A stretch of DNA of 64,000 nt, from assembly GCF_020283565.1 (NCBI RefSeq), contig NC_060064.1, positions 18,806,337-18,870,336 of the forward strand, read 5' to 3'. The position numbers were made by a program, and so were the translations under genes. The notes under the pieces were generated by a model that saw only the letters and a list, made by a program, of their open reading frames with translations, ran no database searches and had not been told where the DNA came from. This DNA comes from Trifolium pratense. Lineage: Eukaryota > Streptophyta > Magnoliopsida > Fabales > Fabaceae. Every line of letters begins with the position of its first letter. Positions within the stretch are counted from its first letter, which is position 1. Of the stretch, positions 53,923-64,000 are shown piece after piece.

Positions 53923-56900
53923 AACCCTATACATCTACTAACTAACAATATGAACATGCTAAACAGAGAAGGAAAAAATTAGAAAAAATTTCTTCGTTAA
54001 AAGTATTGATGAAACATAAAGTTGTGATCTGAATCATAACATAACCGGTTCCATAGAAAGAGGGGAAAGAACAATTTATTCTGGTCGCTGCAAGTCATCA
54101 CCAATTTCCAGAAATATACGTGAATGTGCCTATCTCTGTAATTTCCCACCTATCTGCCCAAGGATGTAGATGTATGATGTATTTTGAATTTGGTAGGACT
54201 CATAATGGAAATTAGTAAACATCAAACATTTATATTAGAATAATGAACCAGCAAAGTACCAGATGAACAGTTTGGAACCTCAACGCCAACATGAGTTAGT
54301 ATAGCTTTTATTTCTGATTCCACTGACTGAAGAACTGCTGCAGGACTAGGCCAATCAGTTCCATTCATTGGAACTTGTTTCCATACACCACGAGTAACTT
54401 CTGAAGAAAAGTAATCAATAATGGCAGCAATTGACGCTGGAAGAAAATCAACAAGGTGTCTCAGACCTGCAAATGAAATGGCAGATGAGTTACAGTGATA
54501 AGATGAGGTAGCACCGGAAACACAGCACCTTCTGTTCAGTAAATTTTGTCTGACTGTAACAACTAACGTTTGTTTATTAGTTGCATTGTAAGTTATAACA
54601 ATCTATTACTAATATATATTAAAATCAATTACCACCAAAGTTATTAATTTATCCTTATTACTTCACGTTGCAAATTTTATATCCTTCATTGTAATTTCAC
54701 TAAAAAAAATATTAAAAAAAAATATAGAAAGAATATAAGATAAATAAAAAAAAATATAGAAAGAATAAGATGAGTACAAAAACAATACCATATAGGAATC
54801 TATGCATAAAAATAGGAAAAAAAACAATAAAAATATTATAGCGAGTTTAGTCAATAAAAATAAATTATGGAAAGAATATAGAAAAAACAAGCTGAATACA
54901 TAAAAATAGGAATATAGAAATAGAAACATACAAAATAATTATATTAAAAAAACATAAACAATATTTTTCATAAAAAATAAAATAAAATAAATAATAGTAT
55001 TACTACCAAGTTTACTACTAACTATTAATAATAATAAAATAAAGTTAATTACTATCAAATTTACTAAATTACCAGAGATATTCTTAATAAAATTTCTAAT
55101 TTTCGATTACAAAATATATACATGACCATTATTAGTCACCGAAACATAAAAAACTGGATAAATAAGTTTTACAAAAAAACAACACAATAGTTTCACTTAT
55201 ATTTAACAATATTTTATAACAAATTTAAATATTTTATTCTAAATAAATTTTCTACATTAATATAACGATAAATTTAAATATCGAATTAAAATCAATAGAC
55301 CCGTGCGAATGCACGGGTCATTAAACTAGTTGATTAAGAAAAGTATAACAATTCTGTCCAAAAAAAAAAAGTTATAACAATTGATTAAGATAGTTGCTTC
55401 AATGGAACTTAATATGATTTAGTACACAGGCTTCGAAAAATGGGACAACATTTTAAGATATCCAGAGAAGAATATTAGAAAAAAGAATTGGAACCAGCAA
55501 CTTTATTTAATTTTCACGATTGTATCATCTATTAAAGGCACAAGAAAGGTGAGACCAAATGATGGAAACAAATAAAACTTGAAACCTTTGATTTACATAC
55601 AAGCAAAGCTAGCATCTAGCAAACCTGTTGTCAAGTCTCGCGATGAAAGCCTCCCATGAACACAAGCAGTTAAGATTGCTTCTAGGACAAAAGGAAGAGC
55701 TTCTAGTACTTCCCATGCAGGGAGCACAGGTCTTTGAAGAGCATCATCACCAGAATTTATGAGAGAGCTACATGCATTACTGCTATTTGGTGATGAACAA
55801 TTACTTGATGAAATACCACCTTTAGACATCTTTTGGTAAATCATGCTTAAGATTACGCTAGCAGTTTGATGACTGGAATTTCCAGTAGAAATACCAGAAA
55901 GGGTTGAAGCAACACAAGATTTGTATTGACAATACAAGGCCCTTAATTTTGGAAATGAATCGATAGATACAGGTTTAAATGCAGAATCTAAGAGATTTTG
56001 ATTGCTTTTAAGCTTATCTTGGGAAGACATGACACAGTTATTGTGCAATGTCAAAAGATACTCCAAACCTCCAACTGCAATTCCTCCTTCTGTGATGCAC
56101 TGGTCAAGAGGGGGTGTACAGAATTTCCATAAACGAATGAGGAAAAGAAATGCTAAAGAAAAAGCCATGTAAACTGATGTTGAAGGCTCATCGCCTGTGC
56201 TATTTGGAGTCGGTGTAATTGAGCCAAATGCTTCACAAAGCGGCAATAAAGAAGCAGCAACTGTGGGAACCTGCACAAAATAACTTTTGTTAAAAAACAT
56301 TTGACATAAAAAAGTGACTGGAAAATAAATTAAGTTTGAGAATGAAGTCTATATACTACTAATATCTCAGGAATGACGCTTGAACTATAATCAAATGATT
56401 TATGTTACTTTTCTTTTTTTTAATGCTACTTTAACTTGCTTAACCAAAGCGCATCCCCGGCAGGAACTAGAAGGAGGAATCATATAAACCTTCAATATCC
56501 TCTTTAATTATCTATTCTATCTTTATTTATAAGGTTAAATACATTTTGATTTAAATGCACTTTTGGTCCTCTATTTTGATATTTTTAAACTTTTGGTCCC
56601 CTTTTTTAAAATCAGCTTTTTGGTCCCTCTGTTTTAAACGTCAACATTTTTTTATGGCCCCCCTCTCTTTTAATAATGTGGCACCTTTATTGATGATATA
56701 TTTTCAAAAGTAGGGGACCAAAGTACGTCAATTTTCAAAATAACTAAAACCAATTTTTTGAAATTTTGGGGTGCGAAAAATATATTTAAACTTTATTTTT
56801 ATCTATACAAAAAACCCTTAAAAATATATTTCATCTCTAATCAACGCAGGATCTCAGCACACCCCTTTACACCCATGCGTAGACAGTGCAAGGGTGAACA

Positions 56901-59900
56901 GATGTAGTTGGCATATCACAACACACACCCCATCACTTTTGTAACTATAATAGACATCTAGAGGATAGAAAAATGCAGGTGGCCCAATAACATATCTAGG
57001 ATAGGCTCTATATCATATAATTTGAATTAGCCTAACTTGGCCCCAAAGGTTAGCTCAAGAGATGAGGATGCCTAAGCTTTATAAGAACTAATTTGGCCAT
57101 ATCAGTCGATGTGGGATCTTAGCACACACCCTCACACTCAAGACTATACGTCTGGAACATGGACAAATGACTGCCCAACTATCAAGTGGAAAAAATTTCA
57201 TCATTAGAAATTTGTGATAGAGAATCAAAATGGGAGATCATATTCATATAGCAATCGAACATCACATAAATTGTTAAAGTGATTCACTTACTACACCATG
57301 TAAAGAAAGTATATGAACTGTATCAACACAGGAAGCTCCACGGAGGACAGCACTTAGCATGGACATATTATCCACCAAGAGGCCCCAAGTTCCAGAATGA
57401 CTATGAGGTACGGGAGAAGCCAGTAGTTTGACTACATAGCGGACCACATGTTCCTGCAAAGGAGACAACATTTTACATCAGAAACAATAGATGATGAGGA
57501 ACATAATATTCATAAATACTACAATACCAAGAACTGGAGTATTCACACATTAAACTATAATCCAGAGTAACAAAGGATAAAACAATTAATTAAAGGATGT
57601 AAAATTCTTGACCAAAAAAAAAAAGGATGTAAAATTAACACAAGCTAATAGATACATGATGCTTAGCCCCAAGTGTCATCATTGCAAAGAACATAAGCTT
57701 GATAAAAATTTATTCCTAGTTTAGGTGTAAGGAGGACGGGAAGCCTTGACTTGACACAATGATTGAATTTACGCAATGATTGAAGTTGCTGCTATGCAAC
57801 TAGAAGACCATGGATTTTAGTGGAATCTTTCTTTGAACCTTGCCATAATGAGAGCTTCATAGCATCACAAGGTTGCCCTTTTTGAAGAAGAAAAGAGAAA
57901 CAGAAGTCATGACTAATCAAAACTAACTCTAGTTCCCTTAATTAATATACCTAATAGGTAGATAGCAAAAATGCCCTTTATAATGACAGGGCACCCTCTG
58001 GAGCTCTTTTTGGCATCGAAGCACCAATCCGTTCTCAATATGATATGGGAAATGCTAACAAGAAAGGAAATATATTCTTGAAATTTGTGTATTCAATGTC
58101 TTGAAGTTATAAAAATTGTTCTTTTTCACATCAATCTTTTATTTTATTTTTTTATTCTCTTTTGTTTCCTTAACAAGTGCCCCCACTTGTTAGCATGACC
58201 CATATGATGTTTACATTATCATATTACATTATATTATATTATATTATTGCAAATATGCATACCTAAAGTTGTGATTTTACTCTCTCCTTTAGTAACAATA
58301 TTGTTTTTTGTGTACGGAAACAAAGAACACTCATAATATCTCTGTTAGGAAATAGGATTTGTCACCTGAATATACCATCCACGGCTGAGGGATGCACCAC
58401 ACAGAATCTTTGCAGCTGCAGGCCTTTCCACCTCCGTTCCATTTAATGCAATATAGTATAACTTCTCTATCTCCGCTAGGCTAGTATGGAAGAAACATTG
58501 TGAAGACCAATCATCAGTACTTTAGACAAAACCAAAATTGAATCATAGATTTGCATAAAAGCATACCTTGAGGCAGGTGTTGCCGTAAGGGCATTTATAA
58601 GAGAATTGTTTAACGGGGTTCCGTCCATAAATGTTAACCATGGAGATTTTTCTAGTGGCGATGAATCTGACAAAGACATAACAGATGTAGACACGTAACC
58701 AGGCCAAAAGTACACTGATGTATCCATTAAATTCCTTGCTATACAAGCTTCCACTATGAGATGCCTCAAGTTCCCACCTAAAAGATAATTATTTTCAAAG
58801 TATCACAGATATGCAAACAAAAAAAACGAGTAAATAGTTTGCATGTGATAGTAGTCCTTATTCATCATAAATAAAGCAGATTAAATAATGGAAGCACATA
58901 TGAGGTTACCAGAATCAACCTACCTGCTTTTGTATTGGCATTAGCATGAATGCTGGTGAAAGATTCACCCTTTTCATTCATTGAATTATAAATGAAACTC
59001 GCTGCTTTTTTAGCTGCCTGATTGGCTGCATCAACAACTAATGCAGGAGGGCAAAGAAGGCCAGAAAAGTGCCCAAGGACTTGAACAGATGAAGTCAGCC
59101 CAAGTTTAATAGAACCATCGCTCTTCATTTCAGGTTTGTATTGTGATCTCATAGGAACTGGAACGGTAGACAGATTATTTTCAGTGTCATCCCGTAGAAC
59201 ATTCACAATTGCCAAAGGGACGATAGATAAAAGCATGCATAAACGTGCTTCAAGATGGGGAATAGGACCTTCAGGAGGATCACGCTCCTGCAATGCACCA
59301 TAAGAGAGGGGGAATATTAGTTATTTGGTTAATACTTCCATGAAAACAAAAAATTAAGTATGGACCAGTCTCAACTCGCTGCACAAGCCGGAGGGCTGAA
59401 AGCCAAAGTGCCAAAAAGGTTTCATGCCAGCTAGCCTGGTTAAATATTTGAAGTGTCTTGATTCCTTCTGCAAATAGGTCATGAATATTAGGAAAGACCC
59501 GGATCAAACCCAAAATAATGGAACCAAAGACAAATCTAATAAATAACTTTCTGAAAATAAACCCTAAATAACTAATGAATAATTACAGCAAGCAAACACA
59601 AATCCAATGAAAACCGCCACAAAGATTTACCTGTAAGCACCTCAATAGCTGATTTGATAGGAATCTGTCTAGAATTCATAGCATTCTCCATATAAATGTC
59701 TAAAGGAACCCAACAAGATCTGTAGTTGTTCTTCAACAATGCTTTACATGATCCAACATCAACAATCATCCCAACCACCTGATGCTTATTTAGGGAGTAA
59801 TCAAAATGAGAAACCCCACGGATCCTGGTAGACACTTTTCTAAGGACTTGATTTACTAATTTTAATTCTGATGATGCTAATTCAAGGGATTCAAGAAATT

Positions 59901-62900
59901 GAAGCCTCTGCAGGAGGCAATTGAAATTTTCAGGCCTATCAAACATGATGAATCACAAAATAGGGAAAGCAGATTGTCAGCTTCCCAACACAACTCCTAG
60001 AAAGCAAGTAAGATATTTGAACAATAAAATCATGTAAAAATTTATGTAAATGTAAGTACACTAATATCAACAACACTTGAAGAACTAAAAAATGGTTATG
60101 CTCAAATGTGCTAAGACAAGAGAAGCCAGGACTACTGGGTATAACGCCATTTTTTTTTTTCGATATGCAGGTATAACGCCATATGCACATTTGCTGTTAA
60201 ATAAAATTTCCCAAACCATTTGATAATGGAATCATTTACTTGAAACTATTCCCGATGGTGGATATTGTACTACCAAAACCACCTAGAAATGACCATATAG
60301 GAATTCTGGCATTTATCAGCTAAAGTGAAATGAATCGTATCAGTAGCATAATCAAACCATATTATTGTATATAGTAGAGAATCAAAATAGAGATGTCATA
60401 TAGTAGCAAAACAGTATATGAATCGTAAAAATTAAAATCTCCATAAATCATTGTTACTACAGTATTCAGTCTGGCAATGTTGAAACTCAATGTTATCAAT
60501 ATTTGGAGCTCAATGGAATAGGCTAAAATATTATTTCAGCATCTTGATTATTTAGAATGTTAAGTGTGATTAGAGATATTAATAGTGATGGGATTGAGAT
60601 GCAATTAATTTTAAAATACCAAACTAAATGTTCAAGACAAAATATAAAAAGGTGGGAGACAATACATGTTTAAGAGAACAGACTGCAGAAGAATCGTTGC
60701 TTTTCTGCTTTCGCTTAGTCTTCCCAATACCTCTAAGGCTGTGATGGCATTCCTCTTCCGTATCTGTTCATGATAATCACCTTTTTTAAAATTGTGCATC
60801 ACATTATGATCAATTTCCATATACTGGTCGCCCTTTGGGACTAAACACGATCTTTCATTAAAGGTCACTTGTAATCCCCAGTCATTTAATGTGCTATCAA
60901 TCAAAGCAATGATGATGTTAAAAAAGAACAGCACAAATACATGTCCTAGCTCCAGATCGTGAATTTTGAATGTTTCAGAAAAATGAAGGACAGAATCAAT
61001 GGACTTAATTATTCTGCAAAACAAAACAACAAAAAAAAAAAAGACTTTTTTAGAATTAAACACTGTTGATCAAGGTATATTCAGGTAAATTAAGTAAAAT
61101 ATCAACTAGGACTAGAAACAAGAAAGCACAATCACATGTAGAAGTACTAACGTAGTACAAATTATCACATGAATTTTCAACCATAAACTTGTATAAAAAT
61201 AAACACAAGGTAAAACATATTCTCAAGTTAACTACAGTGCAAGTAACTAATCACCAGTGCATTTGGGGTAAGAGTTTTAACTTTTGAAGGGCCAAGTTAC
61301 CAACTTACCAACAATAAGTCAATCACAATAGTTCAATTATTTCCTAAAAGAGTAAATTCATCCAGGGAAAAAATGCAAGGGATTTGGAGGGTAATACATC
61401 CCCCAGTGCAAAAATAAATAAATAAAAGGTAAAATAGAAAATAACAAAGAAAAAGAGGAGAAATCTCCGAGTTTGAGCAAAGTTGAGAAACTAACTTATT
61501 AAGGCTATTGTTGAACAAGGCTGTGTTTGGATTGTCTAATGTGCAACTCATTTGGGCTTATCTACTGATATAAGAAGTAACACTTGTTAAATTGTTTGAG
61601 TTATCAAATGAGATTCAAATTATGAATTGTAAGTGTTGGAAATTCCGCCTTCATTGCGGTCCGCCCCCATCCGCCTAATTGCGGCGTTTGGGTTGCCTTC
61701 ATTGCAGCCTCCAACACCTTCATTGTGTTAGGTGTGAAGGGGTGGATTTAGTCCCACATTCTTCATTGCAGCCTCCAACACCTTCATTGTGTTGGGTGTG
61801 AAGGGGTGGATTTAGTCCCACATTGCAAAGAGATATGGCTTGTGTAGCGTTTATATAGCTTTGGCAACCCTCACCTTACAAGCCGGTTTTGTAGGGATGA
61901 GTTAAGCCCAATATAAAATCTGAGATGGTATCAGAGCCTATCCTAGATCTATTGTTGGGCTTCCCGCATCGTCCACGCTTCAAGCCCATTGGGTCCGAGC
62001 GTGAGGGGGTGTGTTGGAAATTCCGCCTTCATTGCGGTCCGCCCCCATCCGCCTAATTGCGGCGTTTGGGTTGCCTTCATTGCAGCCTCCAACACCTTCA
62101 TTGTGTTAGGTGTGAAGGGGTGGATTTAGTCCCACATTCTTCATTGCAGCCTCCAACACCTTCATTGTGTTGGGTGTGAAGGGGTGGATTTAGTCCCACA
62201 TTGCAAAGAGATATGGCTTGTGTAGCGTTTATATAGCTTTGGCAACCCTCACCTTACAAGCCGGTTTTGTAGGGATGAGTTAAGCCCAATATAAAATCTG
62301 AGAGTAAGATATATTACCAAGTTGGGATTAGAATTAAGAATTAGAATTTATCATACTGAGTTGGGATTCATCATATGAAATTGAGATTCATTTTCAAAAT
62401 AGATACACACTAGAGATGTTTATCAATTGGGTTCAATTTTGTTTCGAATCAAGATATGACTTCGCATGGATCAAAAGATATTGATGACTAATTGAGATTG
62501 CTTATGAAAATAACACTTATAACATATCCATAAGATATTTTCACCTAATTATTTTATTAAACTCTTCAATATAACTTACAAAAAAACTATAAAGTTTATA
62601 TAACAGTTTATTCACATATCCTCTTAAACTATAGAAATAGCTTCTACCCAAACACTTACCTAATAAGCCTGCATTCAGTTAATGGCCTAATTAAGTTGTT
62701 TCCAATAAATACTAATGTAGTATGTTATTGAGTTATTTCTATGGGTCTGGTTACCTTGTGCCCCAAGAGCAAATGTTAAGGAACCAAAAGTGGAAATTTT
62801 GAATTCAGAAAAACAATATTTTCACTTTTAAAAAGATGAATACACTTATCTTTTAAGACATGTGTCTATATTGAGTTCCTTAAAGGCACATGTTAGCATT

Positions 62901-64000
62901 CTCCTATTTCTATAATCAAAAGATTAAATCAAGTTTCAAACATGTCAAAATTTATTTCTACAAGTTGTTTCAAACCTTGAAAAACTGACACTAACACGAC
63001 ACTGGCGCGGCAACACCACTGATATTGTTTTTTTTGGTGTATTTTTTGCTATCAAATTTTCAAATTATCATTTTTTCACACAAACTATTTCATGCTCTAT
63101 TTTTTAAACAACTTCAAATTATTTCTTGCTATCAATTTTTCTAACTATCATTTTTTCATGTTCTCTATTTTTTTAAACAACTTCAAATCAAATAAATTTA
63201 TACAAGACACTCAAAAATAAATAAACTAACATGATTTAATTTCTTAGGTAAAAAGATCCATTTTTCATAAATTGTTATACACTGAATCATATTATTTCTT
63301 CTAACATTTATAAAAATAGTATTAGTAAGAAGTTCAGTTCGGTTAATCGGATTTTAAAATTAAAAACCGATAACCGACGCAAACTAGTTCAATTTGAATT
63401 TTGATCCAAACCAAATTAAATTAATTAATTTCCGGTTTGGTTGTCGGTTTGATTGGTTTTCTCGGAACTACTGACACCCCTAACAATAATGTAACCACAT
63501 TTAGGGTCTGTTTGGTTCGAAGTAGATGGAGGGGAGGGGAGGGGTTAATCTTGACCAAAAAAGTCTCGGTGTCAAACACAATGTCATAAGATCTGCTTTA
63601 ATAAATAATTAATCATAAATAAAATTTTCACAAATACTTTTTTTTCTTTCTGAAAACTAGGTATCCGAGGGGATCAATTCCACCGCCCACTTGCCGGGTC
63701 CATTTTTTTTTTGCTCCGTACACAAAATACTATTTATTAATTACTATCAAGTTAAGCTAAGCTAACAAATGAAGAAGCATAGTTAGTTTAAGTTTAGGGT
63801 TTACTTACTTGTTATTGCAGGAATGTGAAGCAATTGGATGAAAATTGAAAACATGTTGATGAAGAAGTGGAAGGAAAAGAGCATAAGCATGAGGATGAAA
63901 ATTGCGACAACGAAAAACCTTATAAGATAAAAGCGAAATCAATTGAAGAGGAAAAACAAGACGAGAAGTAAGAGCTTGATGAAGAAACTTCCACATTGAA
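52498..64000 (-). CDS. MED33: Mediator subunit 33 (REF4/RFR1-type), 5' end beyond the window
   Basis: A plant-specific Mediator tail subunit linked to repression of phenylpropanoid genes in Arabidopsis. Eleven exons on the minus strand: 63,811->64,000 (partial); 60,666-61,013; 59,631-59,935; 59,376-59,467; 58,924-59,287; 58,567-58,777; 58,366-58,480; 57,292-57,453; 55,625-56,270; 54,260-54,466; 52,498-53,615. All are GT-AG and phases agree across every junction, giving ~1,252 codons against ~1,280-1,310 in the family, so only ~50-60 N-terminal residues are missing. Recognisable segments are SWHETFLALWLSALRLVQ, RDPPEGPIPHLEARLCMLLS, LCPPALVVDAANQAAKKAA, ILCGASLSRGWYIQEHVVRY, VAASLLPLCEAFGSITP, FLPASIAAIIDYFSSEVTRG and the long C-terminal exon (GGSPVMLPLPMAALVSLSITFKLD). 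It is helical, HEAT-like and has no catalytic motif. A/B paralogue assignment needs a tree. Several introns are swollen by transposons. Confidence 0.94.
53864..53923. repeat. Compound microsatellite (CT)n(CA)n
   Basis: About 17 CT units run straight into ~13 CA units inside the last MED33 intron. Confidence 0.95.
54602..55329 (+). mobile_element. Non-autonomous Helitron in a MED33 intron (728 bp)
   Basis: Starts TC after A (TCTATTACTAATATATATTA) and ends CTAG before T, with a hairpin of GACCCGTGC and GCACGGGTC arms ~10 bp before the end. It has no coding content and is opposite in orientation to MED33. The hairpin stem matches those of the other two Helitrons, but the 5' end differs. Confidence 0.82.
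55354..55368 (+). mobile_element. Micro-retroposon with ~13-bp target duplication
   Basis: The insert ctgtcc plus As sits between aagtataacaatt (55,341-55,353) and a one-base-different copy aagttataacaatt (55,369-55,382). Confidence 0.5.
56532..56796. mobile_element. Inverted-repeat MITE in a MED33 intron
   Basis: One end reads GGTTAAATACATTTTGATTT, the other ATATTTAAACTTTA, with inner tttggtcccct/ggggaccaaa words inverted. Related in style to 19,799-20,094. Confidence 0.5.
56840..57126 (-). mobile_element. Degraded TRIM in a MED33 intron
   Basis: On the minus strand: a terminal repeat starting TGCTAAGATCCCACATCG (to ~57,016), a decayed primer site (TGATATAGAGCC, 57,004-57,015), an internal region, then a purine-rich AAGGGGTGTGC and the start of a second repeat (TGAGATCCTGCG) that is cut short. 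Confidence 0.65.
57607..57621 (+). mobile_element. Micro-retroposon with 15-bp target duplication
   Basis: The insert cttgacc plus eight As lies between perfect copies of aaaggatgtaaaatt (57,592-57,606 and 57,622-57,636), in the MED33 intron before exon 8. Confidence 0.65.
60151..60169 (-). mobile_element. Micro-retroposon with 13-bp target duplication
   Basis: On the minus strand the insert is tgcatatcg plus ten As. It is flanked by perfect copies of ggtataacgccat (60,138-60,150 and 60,170-60,182), in a MED33 intron. Confidence 0.65.
61634..62303 (+). mobile_element. Complete TRIM in the first visible MED33 intron (670 bp)
   Basis: Two 292-bp repeats (61,634-61,925 and 62,012-62,303) start TGTTGGAA and end CTGAGA. 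The target duplication GTAAG is on both sides (61,629-61,633 and 62,304-62,308). A perfect primer site TGGTATCAGAGCC follows the first repeat and a purine tract (GTGAGGGGGTG) precedes the second. Both repeats contain the same internal duplication of a ~70-bp block (CTTCATTGCAGCCTCCAACA onward), so that duplication predates this insertion. The repeats look identical, implying a recent event. Confidence 0.95.
62309..63810. other. Rest of the large MED33 intron
   Basis: AT-rich intron sequence. A word AGGAGAATGCTAACATGTGCC (minus, near 62,886-62,908) is related to the inverted arms around HSP70. A GGGTCTGTTTGGTT word near 63,505 is a common hAT-like end. No full element could be bounded. Confidence 0.5.

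Noticed and set aside
54663..54929. Hydrophobic 88-aa minus-strand ORF
   Set aside because: Lies in AT-rich Helitron interior inside a MED33 intron; low-complexity Phe/Leu/Tyr.

Overview
The window is plant nuclear DNA, most likely from a legume. It is AT-rich and has GT-AG introns, TRIM, Helitron, SINE and MITE insertions, a SIRE-type Ty1-copia element and plant-only gene families (MED33, and RPA-like proteins with a DUF223-type OB fold). Placing it in a Medicago/Trifolium-like lineage is an inference from the gene flavour, not a measurement. No bacterial features or CRISPR arrays were seen.

Layout. (1) 1-12,150: a decayed replication-protein-A-like gene on the minus strand. One of its introns is split by a young 9.95 kb SIRE-type Ty1-copia retrotransposon (586-10,532) with matching 1,009-bp LTRs, a GAAC-type target duplication (GAAAC), a broken gag-pol and a long env-like ORF. 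(2) 12,637-20,200: an apparently intact two-exon HSP70 gene whose protein stops before the usual EEVD tail, then a frameshifted, 5'-truncated HSP70 copy. Around and between them are a SINE, a complete TRIM, two MITEs and a copied fragment of the 3' flank of the WD40-type gene. (3) 21,112-21,886: a short Helitron. (4) 22,023-35,522: the most striking feature, an endogenous pararetrovirus (Caulimoviridae) of 1.85 genome lengths in direct head-to-tail tandem (period 7,282 bp). The copies are nearly identical, their ORFs are open, and the integrant sits between two long (AT)n tracts with a scrambled 3' junction next to a TRIM fragment. (5) 37,716-45,157: a seven-exon single-copy-looking gene for a conserved plant WD40/transducin-like protein (475 aa). 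Its 3.3 kb intron hosts a SINE and a hAT-like MITE. (6) 46,200-49,100: a larger Helitron with a decayed PIF1-type helicase end and a nested, almost perfect palindromic MITE. (7) 52,498-64,000: eleven exons of MED33 (REF4/RFR1, a plant Mediator tail subunit) on the minus strand. The N-terminus lies beyond the right edge, and the introns carry a Helitron, two TRIMs, a MITE, an SSR and several tiny poly(A) retroposons.

The three host genes (HSP70, WD40-like, MED33) all read on the minus strand but show no operon-like relation. The rest is a layered record of transposition. The features most worth follow-up are the young tandem pararetrovirus with its uncharacterised third ORF, its AT-repeat integration context, and a recurring class of 14-19 bp retroposons flanked by 13-17 bp target duplications.
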